64,000 nt of DNA from positions 27,381,070 to 27,445,069 of the forward strand of contig NC_092671.1 of NCBI RefSeq assembly GCF_964355755.1. Reading direction: 5' to 3'. Positions 22,797 through 33,771 of this stretch are shown here, piece after piece. The notes under the pieces are model-generated. The model was given only the letters and a program-made list of their open reading frames with translations. It had not been told where the DNA came from and searched no databases. The position numbers and the translations under genes are program-made. Origin of the DNA: Antedon mediterranea (lineage: Eukaryota; Echinodermata; Crinoidea; Comatulida; Antedonidae). Every line of letters begins with the position of its first letter. Within the stretch, counting starts at the first letter, position 1.

Positions 22797-25700
22797 TCAT
22801 TTAAATCGCAAAATGCTAATTACATTAAGTTCTTTATGGTTAACTGAAAGAAAATGTAAAAAAATTAATCTGAATTTTTTCATTGGGATACCTACTGTAA
22901 CACCTCTTCCAACTATCTTTTTTGTGCAAATTCTGCTGTAAGAATCCTTCTCTGACAATGGTGGTCTAACACATGTAAATGAAATCCTTAAAGCAGCACT
23001 AACAGCATACATTTCAAGCATTGACGCCCATTGTCCTAGTTGTGCCACATGCATGCCTATGTTCTCACTGTGGGTAATTATTGGCCATAAACTTTGTAGA
23101 GCTGGTAGCATGAAACGCGGGTCTGTTGTGTTATACAGAGGTGAATGTTCCATAATTTCTAAGACAGTTATAAGTCTCACATAAGGATGGTGTTCTTCAG
23201 AACCAAACATTCCCAGTGAAACAGCTCGAAAGAAACAATTTCCATCGCCTTGTGTGCACATAGGATTTGAATCTTCACCAGTTAGTTGAAACATGAGTTT
23301 CCGTGCCTGCACATCTATGGATAACTCTTGAACAGGAGCAATCTAGTAAGATGTAAAGTTTAAAGTTACTAACATAAACATTTATTATTCACTGGGTGGC
23401 CAGCATGACCAGACACCTATGCCAAATTTTACGATCAAAATGGATTTACAGTACATGTACATTATTATATTATAGGTGCATTCCACAGTACTGTAATTGA
23501 CATAATTAAAAAATAGGCATACTTCAGAATTTATTTCATGTCAAAGATTGAAAATGCAAATGTTATGCCGTAATCATCTATATATAAATTTACGTAAGGG
23601 CAAAATTCGGTAAATCGCGCCTTACTTCTAGAATTTTTACTCGATGGTATGTAAAGTTGGTTCGTACTTTCGGTACTGATTTTAACCACCTGATGTAACC
23701 CTATTTACTAATTAAATTAAGTTAGATAATTAGTTATTGACGATTAAAACGAATTTAGGTTCAACGATTTGTCCCAAATAGGGGTGTTTCCCGATCGTGG
23801 TATACACTGTCTAATGGATGTCCATCTTGAAAAATACCTGCCACAAAAATGCGAGGAGGCTTCGCATTTTCCTATCTCCTCCTACGATAATTGTTTTTAA
23901 TAGCTGAAAACCGGTTGAACAGCTAGAGTACAGCATCATAATGTTGAAGACAGGCCGATTTTCTTTAAAAAATACTATTTTGATAGATTTAATATACGAT
24001 TATACAAATGTATTGATTTGCGGTGAATGGAACATCCCCATCTCTCAGTCTGCCAGAGTTTGGTTTAACACAAGTAGGTAAATTTATGAGCCCTTGGTTT
24101 AACACATACGGTAGGTAAATATATGGGCCCTTTGAGAATAAACTTGCAATACTTTGACAATACTGTAAATACCTATTAACTATTTTTGGTCCTCATTTGA
24201 ATCGAACATTTCTTACTGTGAATGTTCGTACTGTTAGATGTAATATAAAAATATATACAAATAAACTTTATTACTGAGATTGTGGTTAGGCTCTACTGTT
24301 AGATATATAAACACATTATTATATACAAATAAACTTTATACTGACAGTTCCCTGTCGACGTTTGTATTAATTATTAATTAATAATTACCAATAATATAAA
24401 CGTCGTAGTGGTGTATTACTCCATGGTGTATCGTGACATGTACTTTAATATTTCAATCAATTATGACAGTGACAGTTTTAACAAAGTATTAAATCGCAAA
24501 TGTTTTACTGTATTTAGAGGTATATTATTTATAGGCCTATAAAACATGAACAAAATATTTCGTTACTGAGTGGATAAAGAATATATTTAAAAATTGTTCC
24601 TCTTTGTACCTATCCGCTTTCCCATCCCTCAAACCTAATGTTACATACAAAACACAAATTGGGTTTCTTTAAATGAGTCCAAATCAACAATTTGGACTCA
24701 TTTTGTGATAAGTTTCTCCTTCGGAAGTAATTCTCAGGGTGCTAATTTTAGTTGACTACATAAATCATCGTGTCTATTTATTCGTTTCTGTAAACGACAA
24801 TGTATTATATAATAGTACATTTGAAATCGCCAGTTTTGTTACGCTGAAATTGCTGTGTATTCGAGAACCATCTGTGGGCACGACCTAGATGGTACGCAGC
24901 GAAGTGAGCGTACCATCTAGGAGACATAATTACATTTAAATATTGCCTATATTTGTTTATTAGTAAATTATATATGTTTATTAGATGTACTTTTTATGAT
25001 TTGTGATGGTTTTAGAAAATGTCCTCTAAATATATCATAATTCCTGTCCTAAATCTTAATTGTACTGCAGTAAATTTTTTTAGTTTCCATCAGTAAAATC
25101 CAATTTCATATCCTTGAGTTTACTATGCTATATTTCGAAAATATACATTTACAATTATAATAATAACTTCATAATACAACGTTACGGTTTTGACCGGCAT
25201 TACATAATGCCCAAGGGCATTACACGTGAAAAAAAAAAGAGTTTTACTTAAATTGTAAAGGGAAACGTAATATAGGATTATTACACATCATTTTAGTTTT
25301 TACAATACAAAGATTAAAATTTTAGGAGTAGATCCAATTTTGCCCTTTTTTAATTCCCACTAAAAAAAGATGTATTTAAATAGTCATTTGAATGAAATAT
25401 GATAATATTATTTATTATTTTGTTATCTGTTGTTACTAGAGACAAATTTAATTTTAATGTGTCAGTCACATTTAAATATTTTCATACCTACTCAAACTTC
25501 AATATAAGCAATAATTAAAGTTTCATTGATCAGATATAGCAAATTAAACTTTAAAAGTGTAAAGTCTGTGGTTAAAAAATACTGTGATTATATCAACATT
25601 TAAAATACTGTATTAATACATATGCTGAATTGCCCATATTCAAATCTGATACTATAGAAAACAATTCTTTTAACAAAAAAGCATTAGAAAAGCCTACATA

Positions 25701-26261
25701 CCTTAGGCAAGTAATCCTTATTCTTCTGTAGTAATGTCCTTTCAGATTGCCAAATTGTCTCTCCATTTCGGATTTGCCTTAAAGCGGATAAGCTGTCATA
25801 AAGTCCGTCAACAATGTATGGGTTTTCGATCTTTCTCCTTTTCCGAAATTGAGGTCCACGTCCCTTCTTGAACCGCTTGGTTCTAAACACTGACCAACTA
25901 TATGAATACACAACATTTATGTCAATTAATGCTTGTTAGTTTATAAATGACAAACTTAACAATTTATACTAAATATTAATAAAAGTACTAAATAAAGTAC
26001 ATACTGTACTGTAATACTTTTTTATCTACGTTTTTTATGTTTAATTGTACGTTCGCAGTAATACTGTAGGTCTTAAATCCCTAGACCTTCTTTAAAGTAC
26101 AGTATATATATTTATACTGTCCTATACTTACTTACTATTATTACACACATTAGTGTACGTGTTATACCAAAACAGCAATATCATATATATAATTACATAT
26201 TTTAGCTAGCAATATAATTGGAAAAAAAGTAGTAGAAGATAATTTACCTTTCATGATCCAT
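22797..26261 (-). CDS. OTU-domain cysteine protease gene, three predicted exons
   Basis: Predicted minus-strand exons: 26261-26248 (ATG GAT CAT GAA AG, then GTAAAT donor), 25897-25702 (after a TATAG acceptor, ending AAG before a GTATGT donor) and 23342-22797 (after a TTACTAG acceptor). Intron phases agree (2, then 0), giving about 251 residues. Exon 2 encodes a basic RFKKGRG/RKRRKIENPY segment and LRQIRNGETIWQSERTLL. Exon 3 carries CTQGDGNCFFRAVSLGMFG, the Asp-Gly-Asn-Cys nucleophile motif of OTU deubiquitinases, with Cys near residue 106. A clear catalytic His near the C-terminus is missing, and the last ~30 residues look repeat-derived, so another 3' exon or a truncation is likely. The gene lies between the arms, on the transposase strand, and I infer it is carried by the element. 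Its true substrate is unknown. Confidence 0.7.
23577..24920 (+). mobile_element. Helitron-like element copy 1
   Basis: Starts A|TCTATATATAAATTTACG at 23577 and ends in a 13-bp-stem hairpin (CTAGATGGTACGC, loop 24898-24907, GCGTACCATCTAG) finishing CTAG at 24920. There is no terminal inverted repeat. A TC start after A and a CTAG end with a hairpin fit Helitrons, though here the hairpin is terminal rather than about 10 bp inside, so it may be a variant. It has no coding capacity and is therefore non-autonomous. It sits inside the second intron of the OTU gene, and a second copy lies inverted at 53426-55000. Confidence 0.75.
24921..25683. other. OTU gene intron 2, remaining part
   Basis: AT-rich non-coding DNA between the Helitron end and exon 2. 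Nothing recognisable. Confidence 0.4.
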
Positions 26262-26277
26262 GTCTATAACTGGCAAC

Positions 26278-26683
26278 AGTTATCAGAAGTTAAAACAGCA
26301 GCAAAAAATAAGTTTTATGAGGAACGTCAGCAGTAGTTGTATTCAAAATAATCGTAAGCGATGTTTAACAGTTGAGAAAGTTATCAGAAGTTAAAACAGC
26401 AGCAAAAAATAAGTTTTATCAGGAACGTCAGCAGTAGTTGTATTCAAAATAATCGTAAGCGATGTTTAACAGTTGAGAAAGTTATCAGAAGTTAAAACAG
26501 CAGCAAAAAATAAGTTTTATCAGGAACGTCAGCAGTAGTTGTATTCAAAATAATCGTAAGCGATGTTTAACAGTTGAGAAAGTTATCAGAAGTTAAAACA
26601 GCAGCAAAAAAATAAGTTTTATCAGGAACGTCAGCAGTAGTTGTATTCAAAATAATCATAAGCGATGTTTAACAGTTGAGAAA
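26278..26683. repeat. 101-bp tandem repeat, four copies, upstream of OTU start
   Basis: AGTTATCAGAAGTTAAAACA begins units at 26278, 26379, 26480 and 26581 (exact 101-bp steps, the last with one extra base). Copies are nearly identical. The array begins 17 bp upstream of the predicted OTU start codon, so it occupies the promoter/5' leader position. Confidence 0.95.
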
Positions 26684-26689
26684 TCAAAA

Positions 26690-26924
26690 TGAAATGGGGC
26701 AGATACAGCTTGTTTTACTTAGTTATACTCATTATAGGTTTTGATGCATTGTTTATGGAATAATTGTTTTTTTTACTGTAGGTGTCTGAACACCTTTCAT
26801 TGTTTTAAATAATAAGGCCATGTACATGTATTGTACGCCCTTCAAAAAGCTAACCTTAATTCAAAGGATAGCACAACTAATAATTTAAATTCATCACTTT
26901 CAATAATCAAACCTAAATGAATAA
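26690..26924. other. Spacer between 101-bp repeats and right arm
   Basis: No gene or repeat recognised. Confidence 0.4.
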
Positions 26925-29900
26925 ATTTCAAATTTTTTTTTCTCATAAATTGTCTCCCTATATAGTTCTAGTTGTGTTCTATCAATATTAATTGTTTTGA
27001 AGGAGGTTTGCGCAGCTTTTTTTGTTCTTTGCGCTGTGAAATCAGTAATTTTCCCAAAAATTGAAGTTTTTCACCCAAAAAAAGGCAAACTTAAAGGAAT
27101 TTCAAATTTGTTTTCCCATAACTTGTCTCCCTATATCTAGTTGTGTTTTAATCAATATTAATTGATTTAAAAAAGGTTTGCGCAGCTTTTTTTTTTTTTG
27201 GGCTGTGAAATCTGTAATTTTCCCCAAAAATTGAAGTTTTTCACCAAAAAAAAAGGGCAAACTTAAAGGAATTTCAAATTTGTTTCCCCATAAATTTTCT
27301 CCCTATATAGGTCTAGTTGTGTTTTAATCAAAATTAATTGATTTAAAGGAGGTTTGGGCAGCTTTTTTTGTTGTTTGCGCTGTGAAATCAGTAATTTTCC
27401 CAAAAATTGAAGTTTTTCACCCAAAAAAAAGGCAAACTTAAAGGAATTTCAAATTTGTTTCCCCATAAATTGTCTCCCTATAGGTCTAGTTGTGTTTTAA
27501 TCAATATTAATTGATTTAAAGGAGGTTTGCGCAGCTTTTTGTTGTTGTTTGCGCTGTGAAATCAGTAATTTTCCCAAAAATTGAAGTTTTTCACCCAAAA
27601 AAAGGCAAACTTAAAGGAATTTCAAATTTTTTTTCTCATAAATTGTCTCCCTATATAGTTCTAGTTGTGTTCTATCAATATTAATTGTTTTGAAAGAGGT
27701 TTGCGCAGCTTTTTGTTGTTTGCGCTGTGAAATCAGTAATTTTCCCAAAAATTGAAGTTTTTCACCCAAAAAAAGGCAAACTTAAAGGAATTTCAAATTT
27801 TTTTTCTCATAAATTGTCTCCCTATATAGTTCTAGTTGTGTTCTATCAATATTAATTGTTTTGAAGGAGGTTTGCGCAGCTTTTTTTGTTCTTTGCGCTG
27901 TGAAATCAGTAATTTTCCCAAAAATTGAAGTTTTTCACCCAAAAAAAGGCAAATTTAAAGGAATTTCAAATTTGTTTTCCCATAACTTGTCTCCCTATAT
28001 AGGTCTAGTTGTGTTTTAATCAATATTAATTGATTTAAAAAAGGTTTGCGCAGCTTTTTTTTTTTTTGCGGTGTGAAATCAGTAATTTTCCCAAAAATTG
28101 AAGTTTTTCACCTAAAAAAAAGGCAAACTTAAAGGAATTTCAAATTTGTTTCCCCATAAATTGTCTCCCTATATAGGTCTAGTTGTGTTTTAATCAATAT
28201 TAATTGATTTAAAGGAGGTTTGCGCAGCCTTTTGTTGTTGTTTGCGCTGTGAAATCAGTAATTTTCCCAAAAATTGAAGTTTTTCACCCAAAAAAAAGGC
28301 AAACTTGAAGGAATTTCAAATTTGTTTCCCCATAAATTGTCTCCCTATATAGGTCTCGTTGTGTTTTAATCAATATTAATTGATTTAAAGGAGGTTTGCG
28401 CAGCCTTTTGTTGTTGTTTGCGCTGTGAAATCAGTAATTTTCCCAAAAATTGAAGTATTTCACCCAAAAAAAGGCAAACTTAAAGGAATTTCAAATTTGT
28501 TTTCCCATAACTTGTCTCCCTATATAGGTCTAGTTGTGTTTTAATCAATATTAATTGATTTAAAAAAGGTTTGGGCAGCTTTTGTTGTTTGCGCTGTGAA
28601 ATCAGTAATTTTCCCAAAAATTGAAGTTTTTCACCCAAAAAAAGGCAAACTTAAAGGAATTTCAAATTTTTTTTCTCATAAATTGTCTCCCTATATAGTT
28701 CTAGTTGTGTTCTATCAATATTAATTGTTTTGAAGGAGGTTTGCGCAGCTTTTTTTGTTCTTTGCGCTGTGAAATCAGTAATTTTCCCAAAAATTGAAGT
28801 TTTTCACCCAAAAAAAGGCAAACTTAAAGGAATTTCAAATTTTTTTTCCCATAACTTGTCTCCCTATATAGGTCTAGTTGTGTTTTAATCAATATTAATT
28901 GATTTAAAGGAGGTTTGCGCAGCCTTTTGTTGTTGTTTGCGCTGTGAAATCAGTAATTTTCCCAAAAATTGAAGTTTTTCACCCAAAAAAAAGGCAAACT
29001 TAAAGGAATTTCAAATTTGTTTCCCCATAAATTGTCTCCCTATATAGGTCTAGTTGTGTTTTAATCAATATTAATTGATTTAAAGGAGGTTTGCGCAGCT
29101 TTTTTTGTTCTTTGCGTTGTGAAATCAGTAATTTTCCCAAAAATTAAAGTTTTTCACCCAAAAAAAGGCAAACTTAAAGGATTTTCAAATTTTTTTTCTC
29201 ATAAATTGTCTCCCTATATAGTTCTAGTTGTGTTCTATCAATATTAATTGTTTTGAAGGAGGTTTGCGCAGCTTTTTTTGTTCTTTGCGCTGTGAAATCA
29301 GTAATTTTCCCAAAAATTGAAGTTTTTCACCCAAAAAAAGGCAAACTTAAAGGAATTTCAAATTTTTTTTCCCATAACTTGTCTCCCTATATAGGTCTAG
29401 TTGTGTTTTAATCAATATTAATTGATTTAAAGGAGGTTTGCGCAGCCTTTTGTTGTTGTTTGCGCTGTGAAATCAGTAATTTTCCCAAAAATTGAAGTTT
29501 TTCACCCAAAAAAAAGGCAAACTTGAAGGAATTTCAAATTTGTTTCCCCATAAATTGTCTCCCTATATAGGTCTAGTTGTGTTTTAATCAATATTAATTG
29601 ATTTAAAGGAGGTTTGCGCAGCCTTTTGTTGTTGTTTGCGCTGTGAAATCAGTAATTTTCCCAAAAATTGAAGTTTTTCACCCAAAAAAAGGCAAACTTA
29701 AAGGAATTTCAAATTTTTTTTCTCATAAATTGTCTCCCTATATAGTTCTAGTTGTGTTTTAATCAATATTAATTGATTTAAAAAAGGTTTGCGCAGCTTT
29801 TTTTGTTCTTTGCGCTGTGAAATCAGTAATTTTCCCAAAAATTGAAGTTTTTCACCCAAAAAAAGGCAAACTTAAAGGAATTTCAAATTTGTTTTCCCAT

Positions 29901-32108
29901 AACTTGTCTCCCTATATAGGTCTAGTTGTGTTTTAATCAATATTAATTGATTTAAAAAAGGTTTGCGCAGCTTTTTTTTTTTTTGCGCTGTGAAATCAGT
30001 AATTTTCCCAAAAATTGAAGTTTTTCACCCAAAAAAAGGCAAACTTAAAGGAATTTCAAATTTGTTTTCCCATAACTTGTCTCCCTATATAGGTCTAGTT
30101 GTGTTTTAATCAATATTAATTGATTTAAAAAAGGTTTGCGCAGCTTTTTTTTTTTTTTGCGCTGTGAAATCAGTAATTTTCCCAAAAATTGAAGTTTTTC
30201 ACCCAAAAAAAAGGCAAACTTAAAGGAATTTCAAATTTGTTTCCCCATAAATTGTCTCCCTATATAGGTCTAGTTGTGTTTTAATCAATATTAATTGATT
30301 TAAAGGAGGTTTGCGCAGCCTTTTGTTGTTGTTTGCGCTTTGAAATCAGTAATTTTCCCAAAAATTGAAGTTTTTCACCCAAAAAAAGGCAAACTTAAAG
30401 GAATTTAAAATTTTTTTTCTCATAAATTGTCTCCCTATATAGTTCTAGTTGTGTTCTATCAATATTAATTGTTTTGAAGGAGGTTTGCGCAGCTTTTTTT
30501 GTTCTTTGCGCTGTGAAATCAGTAATTTTCCCAAAAATTGAAGTTTTTCACCCAAAAAAAGGCAAACTTAAAGGAATTTCAAATTTTTTTTCTCATAAAT
30601 TGTCTCCCTATATAGTTTTAGTTGTGTTCTATCAATATTAATTGTTTTGAAGGAGGTTTGCGCAGCTTTTTTTGTTCTTTGCGCTGTGAAATCAGTAATT
30701 TTCCCAAAAATTGAAGTTTTTCACCCAAAAAAAGGCAAACTTAAAGGAATTTCAAATTTGTTTTCCAATAACTTGTCTCCCTATATAGGTCTAGTTGTGT
30801 TTTAATCAATATTAATTGATTTAAAAAAGGTTTGCGCAGCTTTTTTTGTTCTTTGCGCTGTGAAATCAGTAATTTTCCCAAAAATTGAAGTTTTTCACCC
30901 AAAAAAAGGCAAACTTAAAGGAATTTCAAATTTGTTTTCCCATAACTTGTCTCCCTATATAGGTCTAGTTGTGTTTTAATCAATATTAATTGATTTAAAA
31001 AAGGTTTGCGCAGCTTTTTTTTTTTTTTGCGCTGTGAAATCAGTAATTTTCCCAAAAATTGAAGTTTTTCACCCAAAAAAAAGGCAAACTTAAAGGAATT
31101 TCAAATTTGTTTCCCCATAAATTGTCTCCCTATATAGGTCTAGTTGTGTTTTAATCAATATTAATTGATTTAAAGGAGGTTTGCGCAGCCTTTTGTTGTT
31201 GTTTGCGCTGTGAAATCAGTAATTTTCCCAAAAATTGAAGTTTTTCACCCAAAAAAAGGCAAACTTAAAGGAATTTCAAATTTTTTTTCTCATATATTGT
31301 CTCCCTATATAGTTCTAGTTGTGTTCTATCAATATTAATTGTTTTGAAAGAGGTTTGCGCAGCTTTTTGTTGTTGTTTGCGCTGTGAAATCAGTAATTTT
31401 CCCAAAAATTGAAGTTTTTCACCCAAAAAAAGGCAAACTTAAAGGAATTTCAAATTTTTTTTCTCATAAATTGTCTCCCTATATAGGTCTAGTTGTGTTT
31501 TAATCAATATTAATTGATTTAAAAAAGGTTTGCGCAGCTTTTTTTTTTTTTTGCGCTGTGAAATCAGTAATTTTCCCAAAAATTGAAGTTTTTCACCCAA
31601 AAAAAAGGCAAACTTAAAGGAATTTCAAATTTGTTTCCCCATAAATTGTCTCCCTATATAGGTCTAGTTGTGTTTTAATCAATATTAATTGATTTAAAGG
31701 AGTTTTGCGCAGCCTTTTGTTGTTGTTTGCGCTGTGAAATCAGTAATTTTCCCAAAAATTGAAGTTTTTCACCCAAAAAAAAGGCAAACTTAAAGGAATT
31801 TCAAATTTGTTTCCCCATAAATTGTCTCCCTATATAGGTCTAGTTGTGTTTTAATCAATATTAATTGATTTAAAGGAGGTTTGCGCAGCCTTTTGTTGTT
31901 GTTTGCGCTGTGAAATCAGTAATTTTCCCAAAAATTGAAGTTTTTCACCCAAAAAAAGGCAAACTTAAAGGAATTTCAAATTTTTTTTCTCATAAATTGT
32001 CTCCCTATATAGTTCTAGTTGTGTTCTAATCAATAATAATTGTTTTGAAGGAGGTTTGCGCAGCTTTTTTTGTTGTTTGCGCAGTGTTTGCGCAGTTTAG
32101 CAATACCC
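26925..32108 (-). repeat. Right arm: ~174-bp tandem array (~30 units)
   Basis: The same unit as the left arm in reverse complement (GGAGGTTTGCGCAGC...). Units are mostly 170-177 bp and very similar to each other. The outermost unit mirrors the left terminus base for base for about 65 bases. It is longer than the left arm by about nine units, so the arms have changed copy number independently. Confidence 0.95.
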
Positions 32109-32117
32109 GTTATCCAC
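32109..32117. repeat. Right 9-bp target site duplication GTTATCCAC
   Basis: Exact match to 14209-14217, directly after the GCAATACCC terminus. Confidence 0.85.
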
Positions 32118-32660
32118 TGATAATACATTAAAAAAAAAAATGATGATCCCATACAATAACAAGGAGTTATCCGCCAAGCATTAGTGTACAGCCCCATTAG
32201 AGAATGTGTTTTTGAAAAACTTCGGGTAAATGTCACTTAACCTCCTACTGTGACATGTGTTTATATAAGGGGCCGTTTACGAACAGCAAGTATCCGGATA
32301 ACTTGTCATCTTTTGATAACTAGAAGTCTGTAAACGGTAGGGAGAATTTTGATTTAGCCTTGTCAGGAGAGACCTCTGGCGTATCCAGATACTTTAAATG
32401 TTCATAAACACAACCTAAGTCCAACTTTGATAGGCAGGTCGTTAAGCCTTCTGCTAGTTTTTGCCTGACCATTGACCTTGCATACTGAAGAATGTACCTT
32501 GTCCTAATCAATCAATTACAAGAGAGCTAATAAAATCACAGGGGTATAATAGGATTCAGGTCATTAATCACCTGCTTAGTTTATTTATCTGATAAGGATT
32601 TTGACCAAAAAGTTCTAATGGGGATGTACACCTAATGAGTGTGGATAACTAAGCGGATAA
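32118..32660. repeat. Right remainder of GTTATCCGC minisatellite and unassigned DNA
   Basis: TAACAAGGAGTTATCCGCC at about 32157-32175 and GGATAACTAAGCGGATAACT at about 32643-32662 match the left-flank array. Between them, GGCCGTTTACGAACAGC (about 32271-32287) and GTCTGTAAACGGTAGGG (about 32326-32342) form a short inverted pair. The open frame at 32320-32511 is unassigned. Confidence 0.55.
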
Positions 32661-33670
32661 CTAAAAAAAATGATGATCCCATACAATAAGGATCTTGGCT
32701 TTATTAACATATTGGAGCTTATCAGTTCCCAAGTGTATGTCAACGTGTGAAGGTTGGGTAGAACTGAAACACGCCTTAAGGGCTTGACATTTTTTGGGGT
32801 TAAGCACTAAACAATTGTTGTTACACCAGCGGAAAAAAAAATTAAGATCATCTTGTAAAAAAAACCAGGCAATGAGAGTCAGTTTTTTGCAGGTGTCTAA
32901 CTCTATCTGCATTAAATTTTACTTTAGCTTTAAAGATTTCCCTCTTGACTTTGTTTCTGCAAGCTTTCCAATGGGTTAAGTTATTGGATTTCAACGCTTT
33001 TTGGCGTTCAGAAATAGAATTTCTGATATTTTGTGTTAGCCAAGGTTTATCAGTATTGTGCGTTTTAATATTTTTTAACGGGAAAAACTTATTAATAGCA
33101 GTGATCAGTTTGTAATAGAAAGCATCAACTTTACTCTGTGTAGAAATGCAGCTATAAATATCATTCCAATTCTGAGATACAATCCAGGTGCCAAATGATC
33201 TTATTCTGGTATCATATAAGGGACGAACACTTATAGATTTGACAACATTTTTGATAGCTTGAACTTTAGGTTTCCATAAAATACAGATGTGGTCACTAAA
33301 ACCAATAGGAGACATCGCTTCCGGGGTATGGTATTTAGTTTCAAAATTAGTCAAGATGAGGTCTAATGTAGCAAGTTCACGGGTTGGAAAATTAACAATT
33401 TGTTTTAAACAGTTATTACGTAAAATGTAGTTAATGTTCATTCTGTTGAAATCGCCCATAATGCAAAAACCAGTCTCAGTGATCTAGAACGAATAAGGTC
33501 AATCGTTTCACAAATATGCCGCTCAAGAAGAAGTTGATATGGGGAGTCTGTTGTGTACTTGAACACCTTGCTGCATATGCTACAATGCCAATTAACATTG
33601 ATATGTCTCTTGTCGATCTTAGTATTGTATTGGTAGCCATCACTATCAAATAAACATAGCCTGTCAAAGA
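32661..33670 (-). pseudogene. LINE remnant: endonuclease end joined to RT tail
   Basis: Minus-strand fragments. The endonuclease C-terminal half carries MGDFNRMNINY, PTRELATLDLILTN and GFSDHICILW (33459-33200). An inter-domain linker follows, with KPWLTQNIRNSISERQKALK. A post-YADD RT piece (32912-32661) carries DDLNFFFRWCNNNCLVLNPKKC. The catalytic palm is missing, so the copy has an internal deletion. More endonuclease sequence in other frames continues up to 33670, where it abuts a copia fragment. Confidence 0.8.
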
Positions 33671-33690
33671 AATTAAACTAATTACATAGG

Positions 33691-33730
33691 CCTGTTAGAT
33701 TATGAGTAGCCATAATCTCGACTTGGAAGC
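33691..33730 (-). repeat. Orphan copy of copia gag start region
   Basis: Forty bases identical to 35947-35986, the segment around the copia gag start codon (encoding VEIMATHNLTG). Here it lies only about 40 bp beyond the end of the integrase fragment, with no LTR between, and is cut off by LINE sequence. Confidence 0.85.
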
Positions 33731-33771
33731 TGGTAACCTCCAGGTATCTATGTGCTGACTGTAATTCTGAA

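Larger units (their letters stand above)
14218..32108 (-). mobile_element. 17.9-kb Foldback-like MULE transposon with OTU gene
   Basis: Both termini read GGGTATTGCTAAACTGCGCA inward and stay nearly identical through the first repeat unit. A 9-bp duplication of GTTATCCAC flanks the element, and joining its flanks across one copy gives a plausible unit of the surrounding minisatellite. Each arm is a ~174-bp tandem array in inverted orientation (14218-17870 and 26925-32108). The 9-kb middle carries a MULE transposase (18012-20257) and an OTU-domain gene (22797-26261), both on the minus strand, plus a nested Helitron (23577-24920). Arms built of tandem repeats around a MULE transposase recall Drosophila FB-NOF. 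The relationship is architectural inference; the transposase needs a phylogeny. The frameshift in the transposase suggests this copy is not autonomous. Confidence 0.88.
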
